DNA from: Andreprevotia sp. IGB-42
GTDB taxonomy: Bacteria; Pseudomonadota; Gammaproteobacteria; Burkholderiales; Chitinibacteraceae
Direction of reading: 5' to 3'
Length of the DNA stretch: 64,000 bases
Assembly: GCF_009848685.1 (NCBI RefSeq)
Contig: NZ_WXTX01000011.1
Coordinates: forward strand, 62,001-126,000
Positions 48,950 to 58,583 of the stretch are shown here, piece after piece. Within the stretch, counting starts at the first letter, position 1. Every line of letters starts with the position of its first letter. Both the position numbers and the translations under genes were made by a program. The notes beneath the pieces were generated by a model. It was not told the origin of the DNA, made no database searches, and saw only the letters and a program-made list of their open reading frames with translations.

Positions 48950-50143
48950 ATGAAAGCGATAATCGAACGGAAGCTGGTGATGCGCGTATTTCCCTTTTCT
49001 GCCGTGGTGGCGGGCTTTGTTACCGTGCTGGTGGGCTTTACCAGCTCGGCGGTGATCGTTTTCCAGGCGGCGCAGGCGCTGGGTGCCAGCCCGGCCGAAG
49101 TGGCATCGTGGATGTGGGCATTGGGACTCGCCATGGGGCTGAGCTGTATCGGGCTGTCGCTGCGCTACAAGGTGCCCATTGTCACCGCGTGGTCCACGCC
49201 GGGGGCGGCCATGCTGGTGACCAGCGTGGCGGGCGTGCCGATGGCCGAGGCGGTTGGCGCCTTCATGGTGTCCGCGCTGCTGATCGCGCTGGCCGGGTTC
49301 TCCGGCGTGTTCGAGCGAGCGATGGCACGGGTGCCGCTGGGGATGGCCTCCGCCATGCTGGCCGGCGTGCTGCTGCGTTTCGGCATGGGCGCATTCGGCG
49401 CACTGCAAACGCAGTTCGTGATGGTAGGCGCCATGCTGGCGATGTATCTGCTGCTGCGCCGGCTGCTGCCGCGCTATGCCATCGTCGGCGTGCTGGCCAC
49501 CGGTATCGTCGTCGCTGCGCTGCAGGGGCAGCTGCATCTTTCTGGCGTGCATTTCGCGCTGGCCACGCCCGTATTCACTGTGCCGGCGTTGTCCTGGCAT
49601 GCGCTGATCGGCGTGGCGCTGCCGCTGTTCGTGGTGACCATGGCATCGCAGAATATCCCCGGCGTGGCGGTGCTGCGCGCATCCTGTTACCACCCGCCCA
49701 TTTCGCCGGTGATCGGCACCACCGGCGTGATCAACCTGCTGCTGGCGCCATTCGGCGCGTTTGCACTCAATCTTGCCGCCATTACCGCCGCCATCTGCAT
49801 GGGGCCGGAAGCGCACGAAGATGCCAAAAAACGCTATCTGGCCGCCGTATCCGCCGGGGTGTTCTACTTGCTGGTGGGCATATTCGGGGCCACCGTGGGT
49901 GCGCTGTTCGCCGCCTTTCCCAAGGAACTGGTGCTGGCGGTGGCCGGCTTTGCGCTGATCAACACCATCGGCGGTGGCCTGCTGGCCGCAGTGCGCGATG
50001 AACACCAGCGCGAGCCGGCACTGATCACCTTCCTGGTTACCGCATCCGGGCTGACGCTGTTCGGGATCGGCGCGGCATTCTGGGGGCTGCTTGCCGGCGG
50101 CCTTGCCACCGTGGTGCTGCAGTATCGCCGGCAGGCCGCTTAG
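48950..50143 (+). CDS. BenE family benzoate/H+ symporter-like protein
   Basis: The protein has 397 residues from the ATG at 48950; the ATG at 48980, with GGAAG upstream, is a good alternative (387 residues). It has about twelve transmembrane helices. VTAWSTPGAAMLVTS and VTMASQNIPGVAVLRA are BenE motifs of the UraA/xanthine-permease-like fold. No benzoate catabolism genes are close, so the substrate may differ. Confidence 0.92.
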   Translation: MKAIIERKLVMRVFPFSAVVAGFVTVLVGFTSSAVIVFQAAQALGASPAEVASWMWALGLAMGLSCIGLSLRYKVPIVTAWSTPGAAMLVTSVAGVPMAEAVGAFMVSALLIALAGFSGVFERAMARVPLGMASAMLAGVLLRFGMGAFGALQTQFVMVGAMLAMYLLLRRLLPRYAIVGVLATGIVVAALQGQLHLSGVHFALATPVFTVPALSWHALIGVALPLFVVTMASQNIPGVAVLRASCYHPPISPVIGTTGVINLLLAPFGAFALNLAAITAAICMGPEAHEDAKKRYLAAVSAGVFYLLVGIFGATVGALFAAFPKELVLAVAGFALINTIGGGLLAAVRDEHQREPALITFLVTASGLTLFGIGAAFWGLLAGGLATVVLQYRRQAA

Positions 50144-50204
50144 CGCGGTTAACAAAGCGCTGCGGGGCGCATTGTGCGGGGGCGTGTGAGTGCGGGGCGT
50201 ACCG

Positions 50205-50246
50205 CACCTCGTCGGCCACACATCGTCGGCCGCACCTCGTCAGCAT
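50205..50246. repeat. 14-bp tandem repeat, locus 2
   Basis: Three 14-base units (CACCTCGTCGGCCA, CACATCGTCGGCCG, CACCTCGTCAGCAT) lie between the BenE and LysR genes. They match the array at 30191 in period and core sequence. Confidence 0.8.
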
Positions 50247-50268
50247 CGCTGCGTGATGCCCACCGTGC

Positions 50269-51225
50269 CTAGCCCGCCATCACCTCGACGGCATCCACCG
50301 CTTTTTCGCCCATGCGCTCGCGGAACAGCTCGCACAGCGAGCGGCGTATCCAGGCGTGGCGCAAGTCGTGCTGGTGGCGTGCATGCCAGAACAGCGAATA
50401 GCTGAGTGCCGGCAGCCGGATACCGGGCGCAGGCAGGATCACGAAGCCCATATGGGGCTGGTAGTGGCTGAGCAGGTGCGCGGGTGCGGTGATGATCAGG
50501 TCGGTGCGCGATACTACTTCCAGCGCCACCCAGAATTGCGGCGTCAGCAAGCCCACGCGCCGCTGGCGGCCGCTTGCCGCCAGTGCATCGTCGATACGGC
50601 CGCGCATATCGCTGCCCATCGACAGCTCCGCGTGCGGCCAGCTGCAGTAATTGGCAAACGTCAGGCCGCCGTGTTCAAGCAAGGGGTGACCCTGCCGCAC
50701 CGCGCAAGCAAACTCATCGCGGAACACCAGCCGCTGGAATACACCCGGCGGCGCAGCGGGCGCAACGCCAAACGCCAGATCGGCACCGTTGTCGCCGATG
50801 TCCTGCAAGGTGGACGGGTTCCAGCCGGATACTTCCAGCGTCAGCCCCGGCGCCTGCTGCTCCAGCCGGATCAAGGCTTCGGGCAGCAGCGAGCAGATCG
50901 CGTTGCTGGTGACTGCCAGCCGGAAATGCCCGCAGGCCTGCTGCGGATTGAAGGCCACCGGTGCCAGCATCGCGTTGATCTGCCCCAGCACCTGCTTGAG
51001 CGGCGCGCGCAGGCCCTCGGTCCTGGCGGTGGGCACCATGCGGTTGCCGCTGCGGACGAACAGGGGATCGTTGAAAATGGCGCGCAGCCGCGCCAGCGAA
51101 CGGCTCATTGCAGATTGTGTTACCCCCGCTGCATCGGCCGCCGCAGTCACGCTGCCATGGCGCAGCAACTGATCGAGCACCAGCAGCAGGTTGAAATCGA
51201 TCTGGCTTAGCGCCGCGTTCTGCAT
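50269..51225 (-). CDS. LysR family transcriptional regulator
   Basis: The protein has 318 residues. The start at 51225 is chosen because GGAGG stands 5 bases upstream. The N-terminal helix-turn-helix QLLRHGSVTAAADAAGVTQS with SAMSRSLARLRAIFNDPLF is typical LysR; the rest is the periplasmic-binding-like effector domain. Residues such as FVRSGNRMVPT suggest the NodD/LinR-like branch. It is divergent from two tandem secreted NTF2-like genes and is the likely regulator of them. Confidence 0.93.
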   Translation of the reverse strand: MQNAALSQIDFNLLLVLDQLLRHGSVTAAADAAGVTQSAMSRSLARLRAIFNDPLFVRSGNRMVPTARTEGLRAPLKQVLGQINAMLAPVAFNPQQACGHFRLAVTSNAICSLLPEALIRLEQQAPGLTLEVSGWNPSTLQDIGDNGADLAFGVAPAAPPGVFQRLVFRDEFACAVRQGHPLLEHGGLTFANYCSWPHAELSMGSDMRGRIDDALAASGRQRRVGLLTPQFWVALEVVSRTDLIITAPAHLLSHYQPHMGFVILPAPGIRLPALSYSLFWHARHQHDLRHAWIRRSLCELFRERMGEKAVDAVEVMAG

Positions 51226-51389
51226 GCTTGCCTCCGGTATGCGCATCCATTCATGGTAGGCGAATAAACCGCTGCGCAGTCATGCCGCGCACGCATGACC
51301 TGCATGCCTGCCGCGGCATGGCAAAGGCATGCCGGGCCTTCCAGAATGCGCCACAGCAGGGTTGCCTTCGCAGCCCGGAAGGAGCGGCA

Positions 51390-51791
51390 ATGAAACAGGC
51401 ATGGATGATCTGGGCAAGCGTGCTGCTTGCCCCGCCGGGGTTGGCCGGCATGGTGGACGACACCGCAGCGGTGCGGCAGGTCGCCAGTGATTACGCAACA
51501 GGCTGGCAAACTGCGGATGCCGCCAAAGTGGCCGGCACCGTGCATGCGCAAACGGTGCAGCGCAAACTGCGGGCAGGCAGCTTGCAAAGTGCGGATGCAA
51601 CAGCGCTCACGGCGGCAGTGGCCGGCAACAAATCGGCCAGCAACGCTGCAACGGATATTGCCGTACTTGATGTCTATCACAACGTGGCATTTGCCAGCGT
51701 GCGTGGCACGCGGGGCACCGAATACCTGCAGCTGGGCCGCGTGGCCGGGCAATGGAAAATCATCAACATCCTGCAGGGGGCGCAGCCATGA
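51390..51791 (+). CDS. exported NTF2-like (lumazine-binding-type) protein, first of pair
   Basis: The protein has 133 residues from the ATG at 51390, preceded by GGAAGGAG. A signal peptide is likely (KQAWMIWASVLLAPPGLAG). VRQVASDYATGWQTADAAKV and LGRVAGQWKIINILQ match the putative lumazine-binding/NTF2-like fold (Lumazine_bd_2). The stop codon overlaps the start of a paralogous gene (ATGA). Confidence 0.8.
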   Translation: MKQAWMIWASVLLAPPGLAGMVDDTAAVRQVASDYATGWQTADAAKVAGTVHAQTVQRKLRAGSLQSADATALTAAVAGNKSASNAATDIAVLDVYHNVAFASVRGTRGTEYLQLGRVAGQWKIINILQGAQP

Positions 51792-52246
51792 ACGCTACCG
51801 TGAACCGGCTCATCCCCACGCTATGGCTGGCAAGCACGCTGGTGCTGGGCGCGCAAAGCGCACAGGCCGCCCCGTGCGCCCCCGCTGATTGCAAGGCACT
51901 GGATGCCGTTGCGCATGACTATATCGACGGCTGGTACGACGGCAACGCCACGCGCATGCGCAATGCACTGGCCCCCGAGCTGGCCAAGCGCAACCTGGTG
52001 CAAGCGACCAACAGCACGCGCATCGATGAAATGGGCGCTGATGGCCTGATCTACTACACCGGCAAAGGTACCGGGGCAACACGCGAGCCCTCACTGCGCC
52101 GCGCGGATGTCACCGTGCTGGATGTCAGCGGCGATATGGCGGCGGTAAAGCTGGTGGCGCAGGACTGGGTGGATTACCTGGCGCTGGCGCGCATCAATGG
52201 CAGCTGGAAAATCGTCAACGTGGTGTGGGAGCTGCACGCGCATTAG
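51788..52246 (+). CDS. exported NTF2-like (lumazine-binding-type) protein, second of pair
   Basis: The protein has 152 residues with a signal peptide ending AQA. LDAVAHDYIDGWYDGNATRM and LARINGSWKIVNVVWE align with the previous protein, showing a tandem duplication with strong divergence. It is translationally coupled to it. The ligand or reaction is unknown. The pair is divergent from a LysR gene. Confidence 0.8.
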   Translation: MNATVNRLIPTLWLASTLVLGAQSAQAAPCAPADCKALDAVAHDYIDGWYDGNATRMRNALAPELAKRNLVQATNSTRIDEMGADGLIYYTGKGTGATREPSLRRADVTVLDVSGDMAAVKLVAQDWVDYLALARINGSWKIVNVVWELHAH

Positions 52247-52270
52247 GCCGCAAGGGGCAGAAAACGCCGC

Positions 52271-53095
52271 TCAGCCAGCGTTTTCCGCCGCCAGCTCGGC
52301 CAGCCCTGCGTGGATCAATCGCCACGCAATGCTGGCACCGGAGGGCAGCCCCGGCAATGCATCGGCAGTAAACCACTGTGCATCTTCGATCTCGCCCGGT
52401 TGCGGCACGATCTCGCCCGATACGTAATCGGCAAAGAACGCCAGCATCAGCGAGTGTGGAAATGGCCACGACTGGCTCTGGAACCAGCGCAGGTTGGTCA
52501 CCTTCAGCCCCACTTCCTCCAGCACTTCGCGATGCACGCAATCTTCCACCGATTCGCCGGGCTCCACAAAACCGGCCAGCGCGCTGTACATGCCCGGGCG
52601 GAAATGGGGCGAGCGGCCCAGCAGCAGCGCGTTGCCGCGCTTGATCAGCACCATCATCGCCGGCGAGATGCGCGGGTACATACGGTGCGCGCAGGCCGGG
52701 CATACCTTGGCCATTTCGCCGTTCTCGATCCGCGTAGCGGTGCCGCAGCGCCCGCAGTGGCGGTGATCACGATCCCAGTGCAGCAACTGCTTGGCGCGTA
52801 CCGCCACCGCAAAGTGTTCGTCGCTGATCATGCCATGCACCGCGCGCAGGTTGATGGCCTGCAGGTGATCGCCGGCCGCAACCCCGGTGGCCCAGCCCAG
52901 CAAGCGGCACGGCACACCATCGAGCGCGCCGATGATCACGTCGAGCTCTGGCGTACCCAGCCCGGTCAGTTCAGGCAGTGCCGGCAAGGTGGCATTACCC
53001 CCCAGCAGCAGGTCGCCGCCGGCAAAGGCAAACACCAGCGCAGGCTGATCGGGGGCGGGCAGTGCAAACAGCGGCAGGAAAGCGGTATCAGTCAT
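52271..53095 (-). CDS. nudC: NAD+ diphosphatase / NAD-RNA decapping hydrolase
   Basis: NudC hydrolyses NADH and removes NAD caps from RNA. The 274-residue length is normal. The zinc ribbon CGRCG...CPAC, the Nudix box GFVEPGESVEDCVHREVLEE and the substrate motif SQSWPFPHS are all present. The start overlaps the end of the hydrolase remnant, so it seems to be the last gene of the minus-strand run from 55781. Confidence 0.95.
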   Translation of the reverse strand: MTDTAFLPLFALPAPDQPALVFAFAGGDLLLGGNATLPALPELTGLGTPELDVIIGALDGVPCRLLGWATGVAAGDHLQAINLRAVHGMISDEHFAVAVRAKQLLHWDRDHRHCGRCGTATRIENGEMAKVCPACAHRMYPRISPAMMVLIKRGNALLLGRSPHFRPGMYSALAGFVEPGESVEDCVHREVLEEVGLKVTNLRWFQSQSWPFPHSLMLAFFADYVSGEIVPQPGEIEDAQWFTADALPGLPSGASIAWRLIHAGLAELAAENAG

Positions 53096-53385
53096 GCGCC
53101 GAGTCTAGCAGCTCCGTTTTGCTGCCGGCACCGGCTATCGCCACCAACTGGCCATCGTGGTAACGCGCCTGCTTGCCCAGCCAGCCGGCTTCGATGTCGG
53201 GCACGATGGCCGATGGTCTGCCCAGCTCGCGCAAGCGGGTAGCGCCGATGCTCATGTTGCCTGTCGCCAAAGCCGGGTAGCTCGATCGCCTGTGCCCGGT
53301 GTTGCTGGAAATACGGCAACGCCTGTTGCCACCAGCGTGCGCAGCTACCGTTACCGCCCAACAGGTAAAGGGTGATTTGCGTCAT
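53088..53385 (-). pseudogene. remnant of an alpha/beta hydrolase
   Basis: The ATG at 53385 begins MTQITLYLLGGNG and reaches IELPGFGD, the N-terminal part of an alpha/beta hydrolase. After about 40 residues the frame loses family character. A second frame from about 53270 encodes a hydrolase-like end containing AIAGAGSKTELLDS. The whole is about 100 codons where 220-280 are usual; the nucleophile elbow GxSxG is missing. I infer an internal deletion plus a frameshift. The start still overlaps the SRPBCC stop (ATGA). Confidence 0.6.
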
Positions 53386-53822
53386 GCAGATTCGCAATGG
53401 TGGCGCAGTGCCTGCAAACGCCGGCTCGTTTCAAAATGGAAATAGCGCTGCATGATCGGTTCCAGCCAGCGCAGCCACGGCTTGGCGCTGAGATGGTAGC
53501 GGAACCGCACTTTGCAGCCTTGCTCACCCACAGGCGTGAACACCCAGCTGCCGGCGAAGCTTTGCAGAAAGAACGGCCCTCGCGTCATGCAGATGGCGGC
53601 ACGCTCACCCGGCCGGACCGCTACATAGGTCACTTCCATCTGCATGCCGTGCCAGGCAGTGATCCGCAGCCGTACACCGGCAGCCTCGTGCCGTGCGCCA
53701 TCCAGATAATCGGTGCGGCGGGTGAATGGATCCCATGCGCGGCGGAGCCGATGGCTCTGCGAGGCTGCATAGGCGCTGGCTGCCGGTGCAGCGATCCGGC
53801 AGCGGGCATCGATTATCGACAT
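53382..53822 (-). CDS. SRPBCC-type (polyketide cyclase/START-like) protein
   Basis: The protein has 146 residues. MSIIDARCRIAAPAASAYAA, a middle segment with MEVTYVAVRPGERAAICM, and FAGSWVFTPVGEQGCKVRFRY are typical of the SRPBCC hydrophobic-ligand fold. The start overlaps the DUF4166 gene end by 10 bases and its stop overlaps the next start (ATGA), so it belongs to the same operon. The ligand is unknown. Confidence 0.78.
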   Translation of the reverse strand: MSIIDARCRIAAPAASAYAASQSHRLRRAWDPFTRRTDYLDGARHEAAGVRLRITAWHGMQMEVTYVAVRPGERAAICMTRGPFFLQSFAGSWVFTPVGEQGCKVRFRYHLSAKPWLRWLEPIMQRYFHFETSRRLQALRHHCESA

Positions 53823-54352
53823 GGTGCACCGCCCGCCGGCAGCAGCCAGCCCTGATAGTGCAGCAGGTCGAGTTCCTGCCCGATGCCGATGCGGACATCG
53901 AAATGCAGCCGGCCATCGTATTCACGCTCGATCGCATGCACGCGCAGCGCCCAGCGCGCTGGCACGCGGATGCCAAGAAAATGGGTGGCCGTACTGTGCT
54001 GCGCCAGCGTATTGCGGTGGCGCGTACTGGCTAACTGCAAGCGGAACGGACCAAATGATTCGTACAGCTGTGCGCCATCGGCATGCTGGGCCGATGCCAT
54101 GCGGCGCTGGCCGAAGCGGCGTTGCCAGAGCTCTCCTCCGGCCTGCTCGCGCAGCGTGATGCTGCAAGGCTGGTCCCGCCCTTCCGCCGGCAAGCGGCCG
54201 AGCCACAGCAATGCCCGCAACCAGCGCTGGCTGGCCCAGCGCACATCGGCCAGCCCCTGCCAGCAGAGATCATGGTGGCTGTGCAGGGTTTGCAGCAGTG
54301 GCGCCAGCCTGGCGTAGTCAGCGCCCAGTACGTGTTGATAGAGGGTGCTCAT
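53813..54352 (-). CDS. DUF4166 domain protein
   Basis: The protein has 179 residues from the ATG at 54352, one base after the epimerase stop. MSTLYQHVLGADYARL, RFGQRRMASAQHADGAQLYE and LHYQGWLLPAGGAP match DUF4166, which often occurs next to or fused with TIGR01777-type epimerases and DoxX-like domains. Its function is not known. It is located inside the epimerase-SRPBCC run. Confidence 0.82.
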   Translation of the reverse strand: MSTLYQHVLGADYARLAPLLQTLHSHHDLCWQGLADVRWASQRWLRALLWLGRLPAEGRDQPCSITLREQAGGELWQRRFGQRRMASAQHADGAQLYESFGPFRLQLASTRHRNTLAQHSTATHFLGIRVPARWALRVHAIEREYDGRLHFDVRIGIGQELDLLHYQGWLLPAGGAPCR

Positions 54353-54353
54353 G

Positions 54354-55781
54354 TCACGCCTCCGCGCACAGCGCCGCTTCGAGCGAGGGATACCGGAAGG
54401 CAAAGCCACTTTCCTGCAGCCGGCGTGGCAGTACGTGCTGGCCGCCGAAGAACAACAACGCCATTTCGCCAGCCAGCAGGCGTACCGGTGTAGCCGGCAG
54501 CGGCAACAGTGCCGGGCGGTGCAATACCCGGGCGGCAGTACGGGCAAATTCGGCCTGCGGTTGCGCATCCGGCGCCACCGCGTTGTAGACGCCCTGCATG
54601 CTGGCATCCCTCAGTGCACGCGCGATCAGCGCCAGCACATCGTCACGGTGGATCCAGCCCATCAACTGCGTGCCGCTGCCCATGCGTCCACCCAGCCCCA
54701 GCCGGAACGGCAGCAGCAGCATCGGCAGCGGGCCGCCGGGGCCGAATACCTAGCCCAGACGCAGCACCACGCGGCGCACGTCCATGATGTCCACCTGTGC
54801 GGCGCTCGCTTCCCAGCGCTGGCACAGCGCGCTCATGAATTCATCGGCCGGCGGGGCGTTTTCATCCAGCGGCGCACCGTCGGGCTGGTCGCCATAAAAG
54901 CCGATGGCAGAGCCATTGATCAATACCGCCGGCCGGTGGGTGGCAGTACGTATCCACGCCACCAGCGCATCGGTCAGGTCCACGCGGCTGCGCATCAGTA
55001 CTGCCTTGCGTGCTGCGGTCCAGCGCCCGCCTGCCACCGGTGCACCAGCCAGATTGATCACGGCGTCGAACGCGCAATCGCGTGCCAGCTCATCAAAGCG
55101 CCGCACGCTACGTACCTGGCCATCAAACAGGTAGGCCACCCGTACCGGATCACGCGCCAGCAACGTCACCTCATGGCCGGCCACCAGCAGTTGGCGCACC
55201 AGTTCGGTACCGATGAAGCCGGTGCCACCCGTCACCAGTACGCGGCGGTGCGCACCGATGAAGGGGTTGGGCGCTGCCGGGGCGGGGTGGCCCAGCCGGA
55301 ATGCCGCCCAGCCATCGCGCACGCCCGATAGCGCAACGCCCGCAGCAAACACGCTCAGTACCCAACTCGGCCAGCCGTAGTCGTGCACCACCAGCGCGCT
55401 GGCTTGCGGCCACCAGTGCATGAGCGCATGCACGGCCAGCAGCCCGAACACCGCACCCCCGTTGATGGCCAGTATCGTGTGCAGTATCCGTTCAGTGGCC
55501 GGCAGCTTGCGGCTATTGTCTTCAATCACGAAATCCCACAGCGTCAGCAGTACTTCGATGCCTACCAGCCCGGCCAGCACCAGCAGCCAGCCACCGCGCC
55601 ATTCCAGCCAGGCAATGCCGGCAAACACCACGCCATACAGCAGCGCGCGTACCGAATGGATGGCCAGCTCCTTGCGTGCGCTGGCCTGGCGCGGCAGTGC
55701 CACGGTGAGCTCATGGTGGTAAACGGTATCGAGCGCGCCCAGCACGCCCTGCAGCATCAACAACGATAGAACGATTTCCAT
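54354..55781 (-). pseudogene. SDR39U1-type (TIGR01777) epimerase with membrane N-terminus, broken by an in-frame TAG
   Basis: Residues 1-165 form a DoxX-like membrane part with about four helices. From residue 180 a short-chain dehydrogenase begins: VLVTGGTGFIGTELVRQLL, INLAGAPVAGGRW and NGSAIGFYGDQ. After VVLRLG a TAG codon stands at 54750-54752, and the same frame continues VFGPGGPLPMLLLPFRLGLG to SGTQLMGWIHRDD and a normal C-terminus. The stop falls where the family has a hydrophobic residue. Total length would be 474 residues. It is a nonsense mutation, a sequencing error or, less likely, a readthrough codon. Confidence 0.85.
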
Positions 55782-55992
55782 GGTGCGCTCCCGCCAATCC
55801 CGGGCGCCGCACGATGCGGCTGTCCTGTGCTTATTATTATTCTGTAATTTCTGTTTGTACGGAAATAAAAGATTGTGGTGATGGGGTAGCGCTAAACGCC
55901 GGATAGATCGGTGAAGGCGGGGGAAGCCACCGGCTCAGTGCGGTGCAGCGCGACGGCATCGCCATCGCACTACGGTCAGGGCTGTGGCGGCA

Positions 55993-57774
55993 TCAAGCCG
56001 GCAATGGGTTGTCGCCCTGCGTTTCACCGGTCTGCAGCCGCCACAGCGCCGCATAGCTGCCATTGGCCTCGACCAGCGCATCGTGCGTGCCGGATTCGAC
56101 GATACGGCCATGCTCCATCACGTGGATGATGTCGGCATGGCGCACGGTGGAAAGGCGGTGCGCAATCACCAGCGTGGTACGGCCGCGTGCCACCTGGGTG
56201 AGCGAGCGCTGGATGGCGGCTTCGGTTTCGTTGTCGACCGCGCTGGTGGCCTCGTCAAGAATGAGGATGGCCGGGTCCTTGAGGATGGCGCGCGCCAGCG
56301 CAATGCGCTGCCGCTGCCCGCCGGACAACTTCTGCCCGCGCTCGCCCACCGGTGTGTCGTAGCCTTGCGGCAGCCGCGCAATGAATTCATCCGCTTCCGC
56401 AGCACGTCCGGCCGCTTCGATCTGTTGGCGGCTGGCGTGCGGCATGCCGTAGGCAATGTTCTCTGCCACGCTGCCATCGGTAAGGAAAGGCTCTTGCGCC
56501 ACGTAGCCGATGGCGCGGCGCAAATCCTGCAGGTCGAACCCGGCAATATCCTTGCCATCGATCAGGATGCGGCCCTGTTGCGGCAGGTAGAAGCGCAGCA
56601 GCAACTTGATCAGCGTGCTCTTGCCGGAGCCGGTACTGCCCACGAAGCCGACGGTCTTGCCGGCGGGCAGGGTCAGCGACACCTCGCGCAAGGTGGGCTG
56701 CGTGCCGTCGTAGCTGAAGCCGATCCCGTCGAACACCAGTTCACCCTGCACTTGCGGACGTGGCAGCGCGGCGCCCGCATACGGGATGCCGATGGGGGTG
56801 TTGATCAGCGCCAGCACCCGGTCGATGGATGCCATCGAGCGCTGGTACAGGTCGGCAATTTCTGCCAGGCCGGTAAACGGCCACAGCAGCCGCTGCGTGA
56901 GGTAAACCAGTACGCTGTAGCTGCCCACGGCAATCTCGCCGTGCAGCGCCATCCAGCCGCCGTACACAAGGGTCACCACAAAGCCCGCCAGGATCGCCAT
57001 GCGGATCACCGGCGTGATCGCGCTCGACAGGCGGATGGCTGCGGCGTTGGTGTTCACATATTCGCTGCTGGCTGCTTCGACATGCGCGGCCTCGAAATCT
57101 TCCGCCGCATAGCTCTTGATGGTGGCAATGCCGTACAGGTTGTTGTTGAGCCGGCCATTGATGCGGCCTGCCGATTCACGCACCTCGGCATAGCGCGGCG
57201 CCAGCCGTTTCTGGAACCAGAACGTGCCCCACAGGATGATGGGCACCGGCAGCAGCGAGATCAGCGCCAGTTTCGGCGCCAGCACCACGAACACGATGCC
57301 GATCAGCACCGACGAGCACACGATCTGCAAAATGGCGTTGGCGCCGGTATTGAGAAAGCGCTCCATCTGGTTGATGTCGTCGTTCATCACCGCCAGCAGG
57401 TTGCCGCTGGAGCGGTTCTCGAACCAGCCCAGCTCCAGCTTCTGCACATGCGCGTACGCTTCCTGGCGCAGCTGGTGCTGCAGGTTCTGCGCCAGCTCGC
57501 GCCACTCCACCGAATACAGGTACTGGAACAGCGATTCACCGCCCCAGATCAGTACGGTAAGGATGCCCAGCCAGATCAGTTGCTGCTGGGTATCCACCAC
57601 GCCCAACCGCGCCAGAAAGGAATCCTGCTTGCTGACCACCACATCGACCGCCACGCCGATCAATACCTCGGGCAACACATCGAAAAGCTTGTTCAGTGCG
57701 GAATAGATACTGGCAAGAATGGCGCTGCGCCGGTACTGGCGCGCGTGTTCAAACAGTTTGCTGAGCGGGGACAT
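55993..57774 (-). CDS. ABC exporter, fused membrane and ATPase domains (MsbA-like)
   Basis: The protein has 593 residues. Six transmembrane helices occupy residues 1-320. The nucleotide-binding domain follows with Walker A GSTGSGKSTLIKL, signature LSGGQRQRIALARAIL, Walker B ILILDEATSAVDNET and the H-loop IAHRLSTVRHAD. This half-transporter should work as a homodimer. Lipid, peptide or drug export is possible; the substrate cannot be told. It lies about 50 bases downstream of a TauE/SafE gene on the same strand. Confidence 0.94.
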   Translation of the reverse strand: MSPLSKLFEHARQYRRSAILASIYSALNKLFDVLPEVLIGVAVDVVVSKQDSFLARLGVVDTQQQLIWLGILTVLIWGGESLFQYLYSVEWRELAQNLQHQLRQEAYAHVQKLELGWFENRSSGNLLAVMNDDINQMERFLNTGANAILQIVCSSVLIGIVFVVLAPKLALISLLPVPIILWGTFWFQKRLAPRYAEVRESAGRINGRLNNNLYGIATIKSYAAEDFEAAHVEAASSEYVNTNAAAIRLSSAITPVIRMAILAGFVVTLVYGGWMALHGEIAVGSYSVLVYLTQRLLWPFTGLAEIADLYQRSMASIDRVLALINTPIGIPYAGAALPRPQVQGELVFDGIGFSYDGTQPTLREVSLTLPAGKTVGFVGSTGSGKSTLIKLLLRFYLPQQGRILIDGKDIAGFDLQDLRRAIGYVAQEPFLTDGSVAENIAYGMPHASRQQIEAAGRAAEADEFIARLPQGYDTPVGERGQKLSGGQRQRIALARAILKDPAILILDEATSAVDNETEAAIQRSLTQVARGRTTLVIAHRLSTVRHADIIHVMEHGRIVESGTHDALVEANGSYAALWRLQTGETQGDNPLPA

Positions 57775-57824
57775 GGCAATCTTCTGGTTATGAAGCGCCG
57801 CCAGAATATGCCCGAAAGCGCTGT

Positions 57825-58583
57825 TTAATTCAAAGCCTTGAACAGCAGCGACAGCCCGGTGAGCAAGGTCACCACCTCGAACATGCGCTTGATCAGCCGG
57901 TTACCCTTCACCAGCGCCCAGTGCGCGCCCAGGTAACCCCCCAGCAGCGATGCCACCAGTAGCACAGGCACCCACGGCCAGTAAATCCCGGCCTGGAAGG
58001 CCAGCGCCAGCGCGCCGGTGCCGTTCCAGAACAGCCCCACCAGCACCAGCGTGTAGGCTACGGCGGATTTGTATTCCAGCCCGTACCAGCGCACCAGCAG
58101 CACAGTGACGAATAGCCCGGTGCCGCTGGTGAGCGAGCCATTCAGTGCCCCCACCAGGAACAGCATGCCGCCGCCCAGCCACAGCCGGTGACCGCTGCGG
58201 TTGCGTACCTGCGCGGTCTGGCCCAGCAGTGGCGACAACATGGACTGGATCGATAGCCCGATGGTCAGCAGCGCCAGCGCCCACAGCGCGGCATGCTGCG
58301 GCACCTGCAAGATCAGCACTGAGCCAAGCAGCACGCCCGGTAGCCCGCAGGCCAGGATGAAGCCCGAAAAACGCCAGTCCAGCGTGCCCGCGCGCAAATG
58401 CCGCGCCGTCGCCCCCACGCCCAGCGCCACCGATGCCAGCTTGTGCGTGGCCAGCGCCACGCCGAAAGGCAGGCCGAGGAACAGCAGGATGGGCAATTGC
58501 AACAAGCCGGCCCCGCCACCAGCCAGCGCAGACAGGGTATTGGCGATCAGCGAAACAATGAAAAGCAGGGCGGAATCGAGCAT
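57825..58583 (-). CDS. TauE/SafE (TSUP) family membrane transporter, third copy
   Basis: The protein has 252 residues from the ATG at 58583, which places the first helix at the N-terminus; an ATG 12 codons upstream is the alternative. SLIANTLSALAGGGAGLLQLP and GALNGSLTSGTGLFVTVLLV are the paired TSUP motifs. About eight transmembrane helices. The substrate is unknown. It is not closely similar to the two other copies at 29.4 and 32.2 kb, judging by eye. Confidence 0.88.
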   Translation of the reverse strand: MLDSALLFIVSLIANTLSALAGGGAGLLQLPILLFLGLPFGVALATHKLASVALGVGATARHLRAGTLDWRFSGFILACGLPGVLLGSVLILQVPQHAALWALALLTIGLSIQSMLSPLLGQTAQVRNRSGHRLWLGGGMLFLVGALNGSLTSGTGLFVTVLLVRWYGLEYKSAVAYTLVLVGLFWNGTGALALAFQAGIYWPWVPVLLVASLLGGYLGAHWALVKGNRLIKRMFEVVTLLTGLSLLFKALN

